Origin: Anthoceros angustus
Taxonomy: Eukaryota; Streptophyta; Anthocerotopsida; Anthocerotales; Anthocerotaceae
Direction: 5' to 3'
Length of the DNA stretch: 64,000 bases
Assembly: GCA_010909165.1 (NCBI GenBank)
Contig: VJWM01000019.1
Span: forward strand, 744,001 to 808,000
In this document: positions 22,930-35,133 of the stretch, piece by piece
Position numbering within the stretch: the stretch's first letter is position 1
Layout of the letters: each line of letters opens with the position of its first letter
Position numbers and translations under genes: made by a program
The notes under the pieces: model-generated
What the model was told of the DNA's origin: nothing
Seen by the model: the letters and a program-made list of their open reading frames with translations, nothing else
The model's database searches: none

Positions 22930-23680
22930 TTGGAATGTGTGTGCTACATTATGCTTGCAGAAGTTCAGATTGGTCTTCACTTGTAAATTTGATTGCTCAT
23001 CCCATTTGTTTGTATCATAAAAAAACAATATTAAAAATTTTGAATCTTAAATCCTAATAGAGATTGGTCTTTACTCGTGAATCCAAATGGCTTGCTATAC
23101 GTATTTGTTTGGACCTGCTTATAATAAAATAAATCTAGTTTCACTAAAAAAATATGTGCATTATATAAAGGATGTATATAATATTGTATCAAATATGATT
23201 TAATATGAATTATAATAAGTTAACCTTATTGTAAGTTCTGGTAGAGGGAAAGAAATAAAGGTTTTACTTCACTTCACTTAAAAGTATGTATCATAAAAGT
23301 TATATGTATATCACTTGAAATATACATCATAAAGTACATAAATGTTGACACTCTTTTATGTCTGCAGTGGTTAACATTTATAATTTGTTCACATTGATTT
23401 CCCAGTCTTACAAGGTTGATCCGCTCACTCCAAATTTTGGCCAGATTGAGCCGTTCATTGATTTCCCAGTCTTACAAGGTTGATCCGCTCACTCCAAATT
23501 TTGGCCAGATTGAGCAACGGCTGTCAAATGGACCGAAGCAACCATGAGTGGCAATTCGACGAAACCCGTTACCTGGTAGAGAGCCATGCGCATGTAAATT
23601 TGTCATAGACTAGTATGCCTAGCTCAACCAAATCCCTCCGTGAGCAGCACCCACAGATGATCTCTCAATCGCTTGGGGTT
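22930..23680. other. AT-rich gene-free stretch
   Basis: Strongly AT-rich with no open frame of note. It contains the 64-bp direct duplication listed separately. Confidence 0.6.
23393..23516. repeat. 64-bp perfect tandem duplication
   Basis: ATTGATTTCCCAGTCTTACA and the following 44 bases occur twice in a row (23393-23456 and 23457-23514), identical until the last few bases (GAGCCGTTC versus GAGCAACGG). The lack of divergence implies a recent event. Confidence 0.95.
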
Positions 23681-23689
23681 ATGTGCTTA

Positions 23690-24085
23690 GAAACTTGATC
23701 ACTTGCATGATAAACAAACTTATCAATTGTATGATGAAATAAATTACTCTGCTAAAATCCCGATTCCCCACTGCATGTTGTCCGCCTATCCGTATGAGGC
23801 GTCTCCGCATAAGCTGTGGTATGATAAACAGACTTACGGATTGTGTGATAAAATAAATTATTCCGCCGAGACTCGGATCAAGAGCCAGTGCTGTTAGTAG
23901 AAGTATCAAATGTATGACAAAATTAGTTACTCCATGAACAGGGGCAGCTGGAACCACTATCCCTCGAATTATATAATTTAAGATAAAAAAAATTGCTCCA
24001 TGGAAAGCGGGAACTTGGATCAACAATGCTAGAATAACCCCCATAATGTGGGTAATCAGCATCAGCATCACGTTATCCACCATGT
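23690..24085. repeat. Degenerate ~110-bp repeats, open on minus strand
   Basis: Three diverged copies of a unit beginning near TGATAAACAAACTTATCAATT (about 23707, 23820 and 23905). The minus strand is open from 24083 to 23679 (134 codons) and reads as several hydrophobic stretches (VILALLIQV, AIFFILNYII, FVIHLILLLTALAL, IIYFITQSVSLFII). This looks like a multi-span membrane protein but follows from A/T-rich repeats in one frame. I find no family match and treat it as a repeat. Confidence 0.45.
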
Positions 24086-25331
24086 CTTCTGTCGGAGGAC
24101 GCTATAATCAAGACTAGGTATCGGTGTAAACTGCTCACACGAAAGAGATCAAGCGTCACCAAAGTTAGCTACATTGCCTCAAAGTAAGACAAATGTGGTT
24201 GTTGACATCTCCTACGTCGTCCCCACTCTTTCCAAGCACTCCAACATTCAAGAGACCTTCAAATTAAAAATCAGATGCCAAAAGACTAATCAATTCAAAT
24301 ATGATCAGTGTACTCACATTCTCACGCTAACCGACAGGCAGTCCGTATACTTTAACCAGTCGATCTGCTCAAAGGGCACTCACAGTAATAAATCTCGATT
24401 CGGATTCCGGTGCATGCGGAAATGCAAGAGGAGGATCATCTGTGGCTGGTGGATGGATTATCAACCTCGAAGTCCTGCAGACTGCACTAGTACCGGCGTA
24501 CCGGCGGGACTCGGCGAAGGGGCGCGGCGGGCTCGAGGTGCTAACAATTAACGACACGACTAGGCGAGTTCGGAAAATGTATTACCGCGCTCATGTTAAG
24601 CCGCTTTATAGCGTATCCTATATCGCGAGACCTAACAGCCGAATCAAACGTTCCTGTTGAACGTTGAACCCTTGAGTTTCCCTTGTGTTCAAATATTTTA
24701 TTGGTCTGGGTCTGGGTCTGGGTCTGGGTCTGGGTCTGGGCCTGGGTCTGGATCTGGGTCTGGGTCTGGGTCTGGGTCTGGATCTGGGTCTGGGTCTGGG
24801 TCTGGGTCTGGGTCTGGGTACTTGAATACAAAGCATAACACCAGGTGGTTGGGCAAGGACTCCTGGGAGCTGTTCAAGATCCTATCACTCGCTTCTTCTT
24901 GCGGGCATAGACTATTACATGAGTGAAAATAAGGAAACGTGAGAGCAAATCCCCCGATCTCGCACACAAAAAAATCATTCAAGAAAGTTGCTCGCTCGGT
25001 TTCGAGTTTCTCTGCTTATGCTTCTCTCGACCGAAGATCGTGGTTCGCGAAACAAAAAATGAAGATCCTGATTTTTCAACCCTATGAGATCTTGCCAATT
25101 GGATCAGTTGCATCGATGTACAAGCTATGAAGCGGTTCTCCAACCCCGTGGGACCTTGCAAGTTGAAGCAGTTGCATGAAGCGCGTCTCCAGACCATGAG
25201 ATGTCGCCAGATGCGGCACTTGCAGCACCCGAGGGCTTGCTCTGCGGATACGCGCTTGCTCTGAAGTTGAGAGGATACGGCAGCAGCCCTATTCGGGAAC
25301 CCTGAGTCGTCTCGAGTGTCTGGAAAATTTA
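24086..25331. other. NLR 3' flank with a hexamer repeat
   Basis: No gene is supported; frames are short and overlap. The last part is the 3' flank of the minus-strand NLR gene. A 'tttcgagtttctctgcttatgc' region and a repeated 'tgcaagttgaagcagttgcat' / 'gccaattggatcagttgcat' pair near 25090-25180 suggest small local duplications. Confidence 0.4.
24703..24819. repeat. (GGTCTG)n hexanucleotide repeat
   Basis: About 19 copies of GGTCTG with GGCCTG and GATCTG variants. It is open in all plus and minus frames (Gly-Ser, Asp-Pro or Gln-Thr dipeptides), which accounts for several long but meaningless frames around it. Confidence 0.95.
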
Positions 25332-28300
25332 TTATGTGATCTGGATCACTCCCAACATTTGGAGCTCTGCCAACTGCGGTGTCAGTAACTTGGGCCTGTC
25401 TCCCAGGTCCAGCGTTTTGAGGGCCGGCAGCGAGGACAATCGGCTTGGGAGGTGATCCAGTGGCACGTCTTTTAGTTTCAGCTCTTCTAACTTCCTGAAG
25501 CAGGGAAAACTAGTTAGCCGACGAGAGCTGTCTGCTTTCTCTGCCCAACTGTCACCATCCACAGTGCCCGGAATCTGACTCATCCCAGGACAGTCTTCAG
25601 CTGCATCTGTTTTACATGAATCGAAGACCAAGCAAGCGTCAGGAATGCAGTCGTCAAGGCTTTTCATTCCTGTGCACCGACTGAGGTCAAGGTGCCCAAG
25701 GTTGGGGAGGCTGGATAGAGAAGTAGGTAGCCTTCGGAGGCTACTACAGCCAGAGAGTTTTAGTTGCGAGAGCATTTCAAAGGCACCTTTCCCAATCGGA
25801 GGAAACTCCTCCAGCCGATTGCAATCTTCCATCCAGAGTTCCTGCCAAGCGCGGATGTACAGCTTGTCAAGCAGCTCTTCTACTTCAAGTTTTTCTGTTC
25901 CATGTGAAAGTATAGCTTCGAACATTGTGAAGAAGAAATCAAAACCACCCGGCATAGCATCGTACCTGCAACGCTGGAAATGCGCCCTCGCATGCAAATT
26001 TCGACGGAAGCTCTGAAATTCCCTTGCAGTCATTCAGGTACAGTCTCTGAAGGCGTGGAAGCTTGTGGAGATCAGGAAGGGATGTCAAGCCTGAGCACCG
26101 TCTCAGGTCCAGGGTAACAAGTTGTGTGAGGGAAGGCATCCAGCGGGGTAAGGACACAAGTGCCCTACAGAAACTGACATCTAAGATCTGAAGTTGGTGG
26201 ACAATGCTGGTTTCTAGCTCATCAGGTAGAGAAATGAGTGACTCGAAACTGACTTTCAGCACCTGAAGATTATCTAAACATGACATTCTTGCTGGTAAGG
26301 ATTCGTGTCTTGCGCTTTCTATGCGAAGGTCAGTGAGGCGGGACAAAGAGCAAAGACTATCAAGAGCGGCTATACGCTGTCGAGGGATCAAAGGTAACTT
26401 GATTTTACTGCGTGTTCGCCTCAAGACTGGGCCTGTAACTGAAGGAACGAAGTCGGGTTAGCAACTCAAAATTAATAGAATATCACAGAGACTAAGGACT
26501 CGCGAACTTAATAAAACTCAAGCATGGAAAGAAACACAAGACAGAGTACTGTTGTCCATGGCAAGTTCCAAGGAAATCGTACCTTTCTCCTCCCAAAACC
26601 CACGGCAACCTGCTGTGTTAAGGGATCGCAGGCTTTTGAGATAGGAAACCTCGAAAGAAAGAGGTTCCAGGCCTGAGCAGCCCTGTAAACTAAGAAACTT
26701 AAGGTTTCTCAGCTTTTTAAACGAGCTGGGCAGCTTGCGCAAGGAGGTGTTTGCTGACAAATCCAGATGACACAGATTGACAAGATCTCCGATGCTGCTC
26801 GGTAGTGTCTCAAGGTTGGTTCGACTGAGGTCCAGCACCTGCAATTCAGGAAAGCCCTCGAGGAAACCTAAACCACAAAGGACGTACACAAAGACTGTTT
26901 CAGAACAGAGCAACTCCGAGTCAAACGGCAGACACGACTTGAAAAGACGGACGTACTAACTTGGTGGAATTGCCTTTAGTGGCTTATTCTTTCTCAGAAG
27001 CAAAACTTTCAAGTTGGGTGCTCGGAGCCTGGATGGAAGTGCTTTCAAGGAGTTGTCAACAAGCGATATCCGAGTTGCTGCAAGTACCAGCTTTTTGCTG
27101 GAATTCCGGTTTCTGCTGTCCCCTGCTTCCTTGATGTCTGTTGACCATGGAAAACTAGCAAGCCCCTTCCCGGCTTTGAATAGGCATTCCTGTGGGTCAA
27201 CCAAATATACCTTCTTGAGGTCGCCAATCCTCTACCAAGTACGAGGGCAAATCAAAAAGGCGAAAAATTACTCACGTAGGCATAGACGTTGCTTTTCAAC
27301 TGCAGGGTGTAGAGAGCAAAATCACGCAAGACATCGTGTATTTGACACCACTGCATCTTCATATACCTGTTACTTTGGTATGACAGATCTATAAGAGATC
27401 TTCCAATAAGTACTCCCAGAAGAAAATAGGCATCAGGCATGAGGTCATTGTACTCATTCGCCTGCAGTAGACCCTCGCCAGCCCACAGATCGACAAGGTA
27501 CTCCACTTTCACAACTTCATCCTCCGGGAAGGCGGCGAAATACAGGAAACATTTCTGTAACCGGGGATCTATTGGAATCAAGGCGTCATAGCTCAGCTGG
27601 ACTCGCTGATATAGGAGAAGCTCATGATCCTGATTCAGTATCTCTGCCTCCCGAAGTTTGCTCAGGGCTCTTTGCCATTGCTCTTCAGACTTCTGAGAGG
27701 CCAGAGCTCGGGCTACAACTTTCAGAGCCAGTGGCAGTCCTTTGCACTCACTAACCACCTCCTTGACCTGCACAACAAAACACAGTGTGTCAAGTGGCCA
27801 TTCGATAAGACATCCAGACTTACACAAATATAACTATGCTGAGATAATCAAGGTAGAAGTGATTACGAGACTCTGAAACGACTTCGACCCAGCCCGTTTA
27901 TCGGCTCCACCAAATGCATGCTGGCAAAATAGCTTCCAACTATCAACATCACTGAGCTTCTGCATTCTGATAGTTGCCTCGTCAGCTGCGTGGACCCTCT
28001 CTAGGACCTGCCTTAAATACGCACAGAGAAAGTAACACAGTCATGTTTTGTCCATGTATGAGATGTAAAAGCTGACAGAACTTCAGAGAGAAGTGAGACT
28101 CACATCCAGATTGCGAGTAGTCACAAGAATTCGACTCCCCAGTTCTTCCCTTGAAACGACGTCCATCCACTCCAGAATTGGCCTTCCATCATCCTCCCAG
28201 ACATCATCAAGGACCAACAAAAACTTCCTTCCCCTTAACGCATTGCGGAGGTTCTTTTTGTAATCCTCTTTAGTAGAGACCGCAACCTGGATTCCTATCT

Positions 28301-29474
28301 TCTCACAGAGCTTAACCTGTAGTCTTTCAACCGATGGCTCTCTCCCGACCGTCAGCCAGAAAGTCATGCCAGCAAAATAATTGTGAACTCTAGGATTGTT
28401 CTTAACCCTCTGAGCAAGCAACGTCTTCCCAATCCCTCCCTTGCCCCATATGCCCACCCACTGCGACCCATTTTCACCTGACAGCAAGAATCCCAGCAGA
28501 CGCTTCATGGCATCATCTGTTCCGAAGACGAAATCTGGCTCCGGCTCCAGGTCCTGACCAGAAGCAAATGAGTGTCTGCCGGTTTCAAAACTTCTGGCAG
28601 AGCTCTTTCTTACAGAGCCTGCACTCACCCCTTCACTCACGAGACTTAGCTCTTGTATGCCATCATTCCTGCCTGGTGACGGACTAAAGCTCCTTCGTTG
28701 AGAGGAGATGGAATCCCTTGAAAGTTGCCTCCCCGATATCCTCCTACCCTCAACCTGCAAGGCGCTTGTCAGGCTATCCGTTCTGCTTTTGATCTCGTTG
28801 AAAACAGTTTCTTGGTTCATCTGGCCTCCTTGCAAACAGCACTCCCTGGTTATGACGGAAAGCTCCAAACGACTCAGCTGCATCGACAGCTCTTGCATAG
28901 ACACCTCCATTGCCCCCAGCTTCGCCAGGGTTGCCAAGGGAGCGTGTTCTCCAGCTAGCTCCTTTATCCGCATGGTTATATTCAGAATTGACTTCGACAT
29001 CTTGTAGCTGGCCAGCATGTTGAGGTTCCGCGTCTCCTGGTTGCATTCGTGTAGCAGCTCCACGGCTTCCTGCAGCAATTCCTCCAACTGTGCCAGCCAG
29101 TCCATCACAGCCTGGGACGACGCTGCCCATTGGAAGGGAAGCAATGAGGCCAAACGTAGAGTGCAGTCCACGCGTCAGTGCCGACTCTCCCACAATACCA
29201 GTCCACCCCACAGCAGCACAAACTTGAGCACGCACTTCAGAGCAGGGTAGCACATACTGCGGCCATGAAGAGAAGAATCCGAGCCCGATGAATAGCCACG
29301 GGACGAGCCTGCCTCCATGTCCGACACCAGCGGCTTGATGCTCTGTAGCAGCACCTCCAGATTCTTCCGATACTTGGGGCAATTCTTAGCCAGCTTCACG
29401 GTCTTTATTGCCTGATCCAACAGCTTTGCCACTGCATATCCGACCACACCGGCCACAAATCCTGGATCGCCCAT
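25332..29474 (-). CDS. RPW8-type CC-NB-ARC-LRR immune receptor
   Basis: Intracellular NLR, an ATP/ADP-switched immune receptor. Eight exons: 29474-29258, 29122-28104, 28007-27867, 27767-27276, 27231-26961, 26867-26583, 26438-25966, 25841-25332. All introns are GT-AG and every phase agrees, giving 1135 residues. The N-terminus MGDPGFVAGVVGYAVAKLLD plus a helical region in exon 2 (DWLAQLEELLQEAVELLHEC) resembles the RPW8-like coiled coil of helper NLRs (ADR1/NRG1). NB-ARC motifs: P-loop WGKGGIGKT, kinase 2 FLLVLDDVWED, RNBS-B GSRILVTTRN, GLPL as KGLPLAL, and the MHD position as IHDVLRDFA (HDV). About 12 leucine-rich repeats follow from exon 5, split by introns at repeat boundaries (IPPS/FLEGFPELQVLDLS). 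No stop or frame break: apparently intact. Start chosen at ATG 29474, where the RPW8-like sequence begins; an ATG 36 bases upstream is in frame. It lies head-to-head with the PPR gene. Confidence 0.92.
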
Positions 29475-29879
29475 CGCCCCCAATGGATGCAAACATCCTT
29501 CAGCATACACCCATCCAGCTCAGGTTGTCCGATCATGGACCTGCACCTCGCATTTGCATCTTATGCTCCTGCTGATCCCCATCCGCAGGCTCCCGTTCGG
29601 AACCAGCGGACGTCCTTTTGGGCCCAGTGCGAGGCCGACAGATTCTGGTTTGTCCCTTCGACCATCCACCCGTCGTCACGCGTGTTCGTCGGAAAGTGTC
29701 GGCATTGGAAGACAGAATCCGTCCGTCGCTGCCCATCTGAACAAACGGGGGACGTTGATTCCCGTACAAGCTCGTTTCGTATTTATCTACGCTATCATCC
29801 GTAATCCCAATGCCACAGCCTGCTACGGCATGCATGAGGTTGGTGGATCGAGTCGAGAATCGCTCCTGTTTACAATCAA
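29475..29879. promoter_or_regulatory. Shared intergenic region of NLR and PPR genes
   Basis: About 405 bases separate the divergent start codons of the NLR (minus) and the PPR gene (plus). It must contain both core promoters, or part of them lies in leaders not visible here. I see no clear TATA box. Confidence 0.5.
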
Positions 29880-32800
29880 ATGCTCAGCGATGGGCTGGGG
29901 GATCTTGCATCCATAGGCTCAGTGCGAGCTCCTGCGATGGCTGTTGTGGGCGTTTCAGTTGTTTTCACGCTTGAAAGAAAGGCAGGCTGTTCAGGAGGAT
30001 ATTCGTCTCAATCTGTCAGTGGAGGTCGTCGGCACAGGCAGTTTCAGGAGGTCCTCTGGTTGAATAACTTCTGCAAGCCAGCTCGGGTTGATGTTCAGCT
30101 TGCTGGGTTGGATGTGGAGATGGGTCATGATCCTGACCCTCTCAGGCCTGCAGGTTACGATAAGGGTGTGACGGCTGAAAGTGTGCAAGAGCTGTGTCAT
30201 GACGGACAGCTGAGGGAGGCTGTTGAGGCTTTGGGAGTTTTGGTGCGGACGGAGTGTTTTGTTTCCAGAGCCTTGTTGTACGCTGTTTTGAAGACTTGTG
30301 TGTTGAAGAAGGATCTTGTTCTGGGTCGGCGCGTGCATGCATTCACGGTGAGGAAGGGGTACCAGTCAGACACGTTCCTGGGCAACCACATCGTGCGGAT
30401 GTATGCTGCCCATGGCAGGTTGCAAGACGCGATGGATGTGTTTCAAAGGGTTGCCAAACCTGATGCATTCACGTGGTCTGCCATTATATCTGCGCATGTT
30501 AAACATGGACAGGAGAAGCAGGCTATAGAATTGTATCGTTGGATGCGGAGGTCGAGTGTGAAGCTAGACGGTCATGTGATAGTGGCAGCTCTGCAGGCTT
30601 GTGCAAAGGCGTCGGACTTGGAAACTGGGCAAGAGGTGCATGCTGATGTGTTGGCCGGCGGGGTTGAGCGTGACTTATTTGTCTGTAATGGCTTGGTGAA
30701 CATGTATGCAAAGTGTGGCAGCTTAGAAGATGCTCAGAGAGTGTTCGATGGACTTGATCACAAAGATGTGGTCACGTGGACTGCTCTAATTGCTGGGTAT
30801 TCCAAGAAGGGCATGGGGCAGGACGCGCTTTGTCTGTACAGTGCTATGCAGGAAGAAGGCATTGCTGTACCCAATTCTGCGACGTTTGCATGTCTCCTGC
30901 AGGCGTGTGCAAGTATGGGCACCCCCGGTTTGGAGATGGGGAAGCAGTTTCATGAGGAAATTAGAGAGCGAGGATATCAAAACGATGTCTTTGTGGCCAG
31001 CAGTTTGGTGAACATGTATGCAAAGTGTGGCAGCCTGGAAGATGCTCAGAGGGTTTTCGATGGACTTGGCCAGAAAGAGGTTGTGACTTGGACTGCTCTG
31101 ATTGCAGGTTATTCTCAGCAGGGCAGGGGACAAGAAGCCATTCATCTTTACAGTGTCATGCAAGAAGAGGGCATGGCTGTACCCAATTCAGTGACATTTG
31201 TGTGTCTACTGCAGGCGTGTGCAACTGTGGGCACCCCAGCATTGGAGATGGGGAAGCAGCTTCATGGGCAAATAAGAGACCAAGGACGTCAAGCAGATGT
31301 GTTTGTGGCTAGTAGTTTGGTGAACATGTATGCAAAATGTGGCAGCTTAGAAGATGCTCAGAAAGTGTTTGATGGACTTGGTCAGAAGGATGATGTGACA
31401 TGGACTGCTCTAATCGCAGGGTATTCCCAGCAGGGCATGGGACAGGAAGCTCTTCGTCTCTACAGTGCTATGCAAGAAGAAAATATCGCTGTACCCAATT
31501 CTGTGACATTTGTGTGCCTCCTGCAGGCATGCGCAAGTGTGGGCACCACAGCGTTGGAGATGGGGAAGCAGCTTCATGCGCAAATTGGAGAACATGGACA
31601 TCAAGCTAATTCGTTTTTGGCCAACAGTTTGGTGAACATGTATGCAAAGTGTGGCAGCTTGGAAGATGCTCAGAGAGTGTTTGATGGACTTGGTAAAAAG
31701 GATGTAGTCACGTGGAATGTCATGATAGCAGGATATTCCCAGCGGGGGATGGGCCTCGAAGCCCTTCATCTCTACAGTGCTATGCAAGAAGAAGGTATAA
31801 CGGTACCTGATTCTGTTTCCTTTGTGTCCTTGCTGCAGGCTTGTGCGAGTGTGGGCAATGCGGCTTTGGAGAAGGGAAAGCAGCTTCATGCGCGAATTAG
31901 AGAACAAGGACACGAAGCTGATGTGTTTGTGGCCAACAGTTTGGTAAACATGTATGCAAAGTGTGGCAGCCTAGAATGTGCTCAGCAAGTGTTTGACAGA
32001 CTTGATGACAAGGATGTGGTTACGTGGACTGCTCTAATTGCAGGGTATTCCCAGCAGAGCATGGGGCAGGAAGCCCTCCGTCTTTACAAGGTTATGCAAG
32101 AAGGTGGGATTACTGTACCCAATTCCATGACATTTTCATGCCTGCTGCAGGCATGTGCAAGTGTGGGCACCACAGCACTGGAGATGGGGAAACAGCTCCA
32201 TGTGCAAATTAGAGAACAAGGACATGAAGCTGATGTGTTTACAGCCAGCAGTTTGGTAAACATGTATGCAAAGTGTGGCAGCTTGGAAGATGCTCAGAGT
32301 GTGTTTGATGGACTTGGTGAAAAAGATCTGGTGCTTTGGACTACTCTAATTGCGGGGTATTCCCAGCAGGGGATGGGCCAGGAAGCCCTTCATCTCCACA
32401 GTCTCATGCAAGATGAGGGCATGGTTGTACCCAATTCTGTGACATTTGTTTGCCTTCTGCAGGCATGTTCAATTGTGGGCACCCGGGCTTTAGAGAAGGG
32501 GAAGCAGCTTCATACAGAGATCAGTGAACGTGGACTTCAAGCTCATGTATTTGTAGCCAGCAGTTTGGTGAACATGTATGCCAAGTGTGGAAGCTTAGAA
32601 GATGCTCGGATTGTGTTTGACGGACTTGATCAAAAGGATGTGGTAACGTGGAATGCCATGATAGCAGGATATTCTCAGCAGGGCATGGGGCAGGAAGCCC
32701 TTGGTCTCTATGCTTCTATGCATGAAGGCGGCATCACTGTACCCGATTCTGTGACTTTTGTGACCCTCCTGCAGGCCTGTGCAAGTGTGGGCCTCCCAGC

Positions 32801-35133
32801 TCTGGAAAATGGAAAGTTCCTTCATTCGCAAATTAGAGAACTAGGATATGAATCTGATGTTTTTGTCAGCAGCAGCTTGGTGAACATGTACGCCAAGTGT
32901 GGCAGCTTAGAAGATGCTCAGAGAGTGTTTGACGGCCTCAGTGAAAAGGGCGTGGTGACATGGAACGCCCTGATAGCAGGGTACTCACATCAGGGCATGG
33001 GCCAGGAAGCCCTTCATCTCTACAGTTCTATGCAAGAAGATGGCATAGCTGTACTCGATTCTGTGACATTTGTGTGCCTCCTGCAGGCGTGTGCAAGTGT
33101 GGCAGCCCAGCTTTGGAGAAGGGAAGCAGCTTCATACAGAGATCAGTGAACGTGGACTTCAAGCTCATGTATTTGTAGCCAGCAGTTTGGTGAACATGTA
33201 TGCCAAGTGTGGAAGCTTAGAAGATGCTCGGATTGTGTTTGACGGACTTGATCAAAAGGATGTGGTAACGTGGAATGCCATGATAGCAGGATATTCTCAG
33301 CAGGGCATGGGGCAGGAAGCCCTTGGTCTCTATGCTTCTATGCATGAAGGCGGCATCACTGTACCCGATTCTGTGACTTTTGTGACCCTCCTGCAGGCCT
33401 GTGCAAGTGTGGGCCTCCCAGCTCTGGAAAATGGAAAGTTCCTTCATTCGCAAATTAGAGAACTAGGATATGAATCTGATGTTTTTGTCAGCAGCAGCTT
33501 GGTGAACATGTACGCCAAGTGTGGCAGCCTTAAAGATGCTCAGAGAGTGTTTGACGGCCTCAGTGAAAAGGGCGTGGTGACATGGAACGCCCTGATAGCA
33601 GGGTACTCACATCAGGGCATGGGCCAGGAAGCCCTTCATCTCTACAGTTCTATGCAAGAAGATGGCATAGCTGTACTCGATTCTGTGACATTTGTGTGCC
33701 TCCTGCAGGCGTGTGCAAGTGTGGGCAGCCCAGCTTTGGAGAAGGGTAAGCAATTTCATGCCCAGATAAGAGAGGAAGGACATGAAGCGGATTCCTTTGT
33801 ATCCTGTAGTTTAGTGAACATGTATGCAAAGTGTGGCAGCTTGGAACATGCCCAGAGACTGTTTGCTGAACTTGGTCAAAAGGATGTGGTGACTATGAAC
33901 GCCATGATAGCAGGATATGCCCAGCAGGGCATGCTGCAAAAAGCCCTTAGTCTTTACAGTGCTATGCAAGACGAGGGCATCGTTGTGCCTGATTCCGTGA
34001 CATTTGTGTGCCTCCTGCAGGCATGTGCAAGTGTGGGCACCCAAGCTTTGGAGAAAGGAAAACAGCTTCACGCACGAATTAGAGAACAAGGACATGAAGC
34101 TGATCTGCTTGTAGGCAGCAGTTTGGTGAACATGTATGCAAAGTGTGGCAGCTTGGAAGACGCACAGAGAGCATTCGACAGACTTGGTGAAAAGAGTGTG
34201 GTAACATGGAACAGCATGATAGCAGGGTATTCTCAGCAGGGCATGGGACAGGAAGCCCTTCGTCTGTACAATTCTATGCAAGAAGAGGGCAGGGCTGTAC
34301 CCGATTCCGTGACATTTTTGTGCCTCCTGCAGGCATGTGCTAATGTGGCAGCTTTGCATCTGGGAAGGCAGCTGCATGTACAGATCGAAGAACTAGGACT
34401 AGAAGCTGATGTATTTCTAGCGCACAGTTTGATAAACATGTATGGGAAGTCAGGAAGCATGGTTGATGCACAGAGGGTGTTTGACGCGTTGTATGAAAGA
34501 GATGTTGTCGCCTGGAATGCCCTCATTGCAGGCTATACCTGTCAAGGAAACAGCGAAGTGGTCTTCGACCTGGTCCACAGAATGGAAGACGACGGCATAC
34601 AGCCAGTCAGTGTCACATTTCTCAGTGTCTTGACAGTATGCAGCCATGCAGGTCTCTTGAATAAGGGGCGTGAATACTTCGATTCTATGAGCAGACAGTA
34701 TGGCATCACTCCCACGGCGCACCACATCACTTGCATGGTGGATCTTCTGGGTCGTGCGGGACAAGTGGAGGAGGCACTAGCTGTGGTAAGGACTATGCCT
34801 GTACTGCCTGACGCCGCTGTTTGGCACACTCTTCTGAGTGCTTGTCGAAAGTGGAGCAATGTGGAGGTGGGACGCCATGCTTTTGACCAAGTAGTGAAGC
34901 TAGACAAGAAAAATGCTGCAGCATATGTGTTGATGGCAAACATTTACACTGGTGCCCAAATGCGAGAGCAGGCACAGACAATACAGGCAAGGAGAGTAAG
35001 ACTCAGGGCATCGAAGCAGCCCGGTCAGAGCTGGTGGACAGACAAGGACGGACTGGTGCATAGTTTTTTGGTTGGTGACGAGGAATATCCCCAGAATCCG
35101 GCAAGGCGGAAACAGGTAAAGCTTAAAACCTAA
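29880..35133 (+). pseudogene. Giant PLS-class PPR protein, one frame break
   Basis: PLS-class pentatricopeptide-repeat protein, a sequence-specific organelle RNA-binding factor, probably for C-to-U editing. Frame 1 runs 29880-33149 (1089 codons), frame 2 33070-35133. Fourteen P-L-S triplets of about 104 residues (about 42 PPR motifs) are visible, each with blocks like LLQACASVGT, MYAKCGSLEDAQRVFDGL and TWTALIAGYSQQGMGQEAL. Triplet DNA units of 312 bp are unusually alike. An E/E+ domain ends the protein (CRKWSNVEVGRHAFD to VHSFLVGDEEYPQ), but the catalytic DYW domain is missing. The frame break at about 33108 follows a 622-bp duplication (32498-33119 copied at 33120-33741) with two single-G losses. 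It is intronless, as usual for this class. N-terminal ATGs at 29880 and 29938 are both possible; the sequence before the first PPR may be a transit peptide. If the G losses are sequencing errors the gene is intact. Confidence 0.88.
32498..33741 (+). repeat. Recent 622-bp tandem duplication inside PPR gene
   Basis: The two copies are offset by exactly 622 bases and differ at only about two substitutions (AGCTTAGAAGATG versus AGCCTTAAAGATG near 32905/33527) apart from the junction. The expected unit is 624 bp, two PPR triplets. One G is lost in GTGTGG(G)CAGCCC and one in GAGAAGGG(G)AAGC. The junction is in GGAGAAGGG, a phrase present in every unit, so unequal crossing-over between neighbouring units explains it. 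Confidence 0.9.

Noticed and set aside
24541-24982. Proteins made of Gly-Ser, Asp-Pro or Gln-Thr dipeptides
   Set aside because: Translation of a hexanucleotide microsatellite in every frame.
30142-34943. Many minus-strand open frames inside the PPR gene
   Set aside because: They mirror the plus-strand repeat units (the same frame recurs every ~312 bp) and show no domain.
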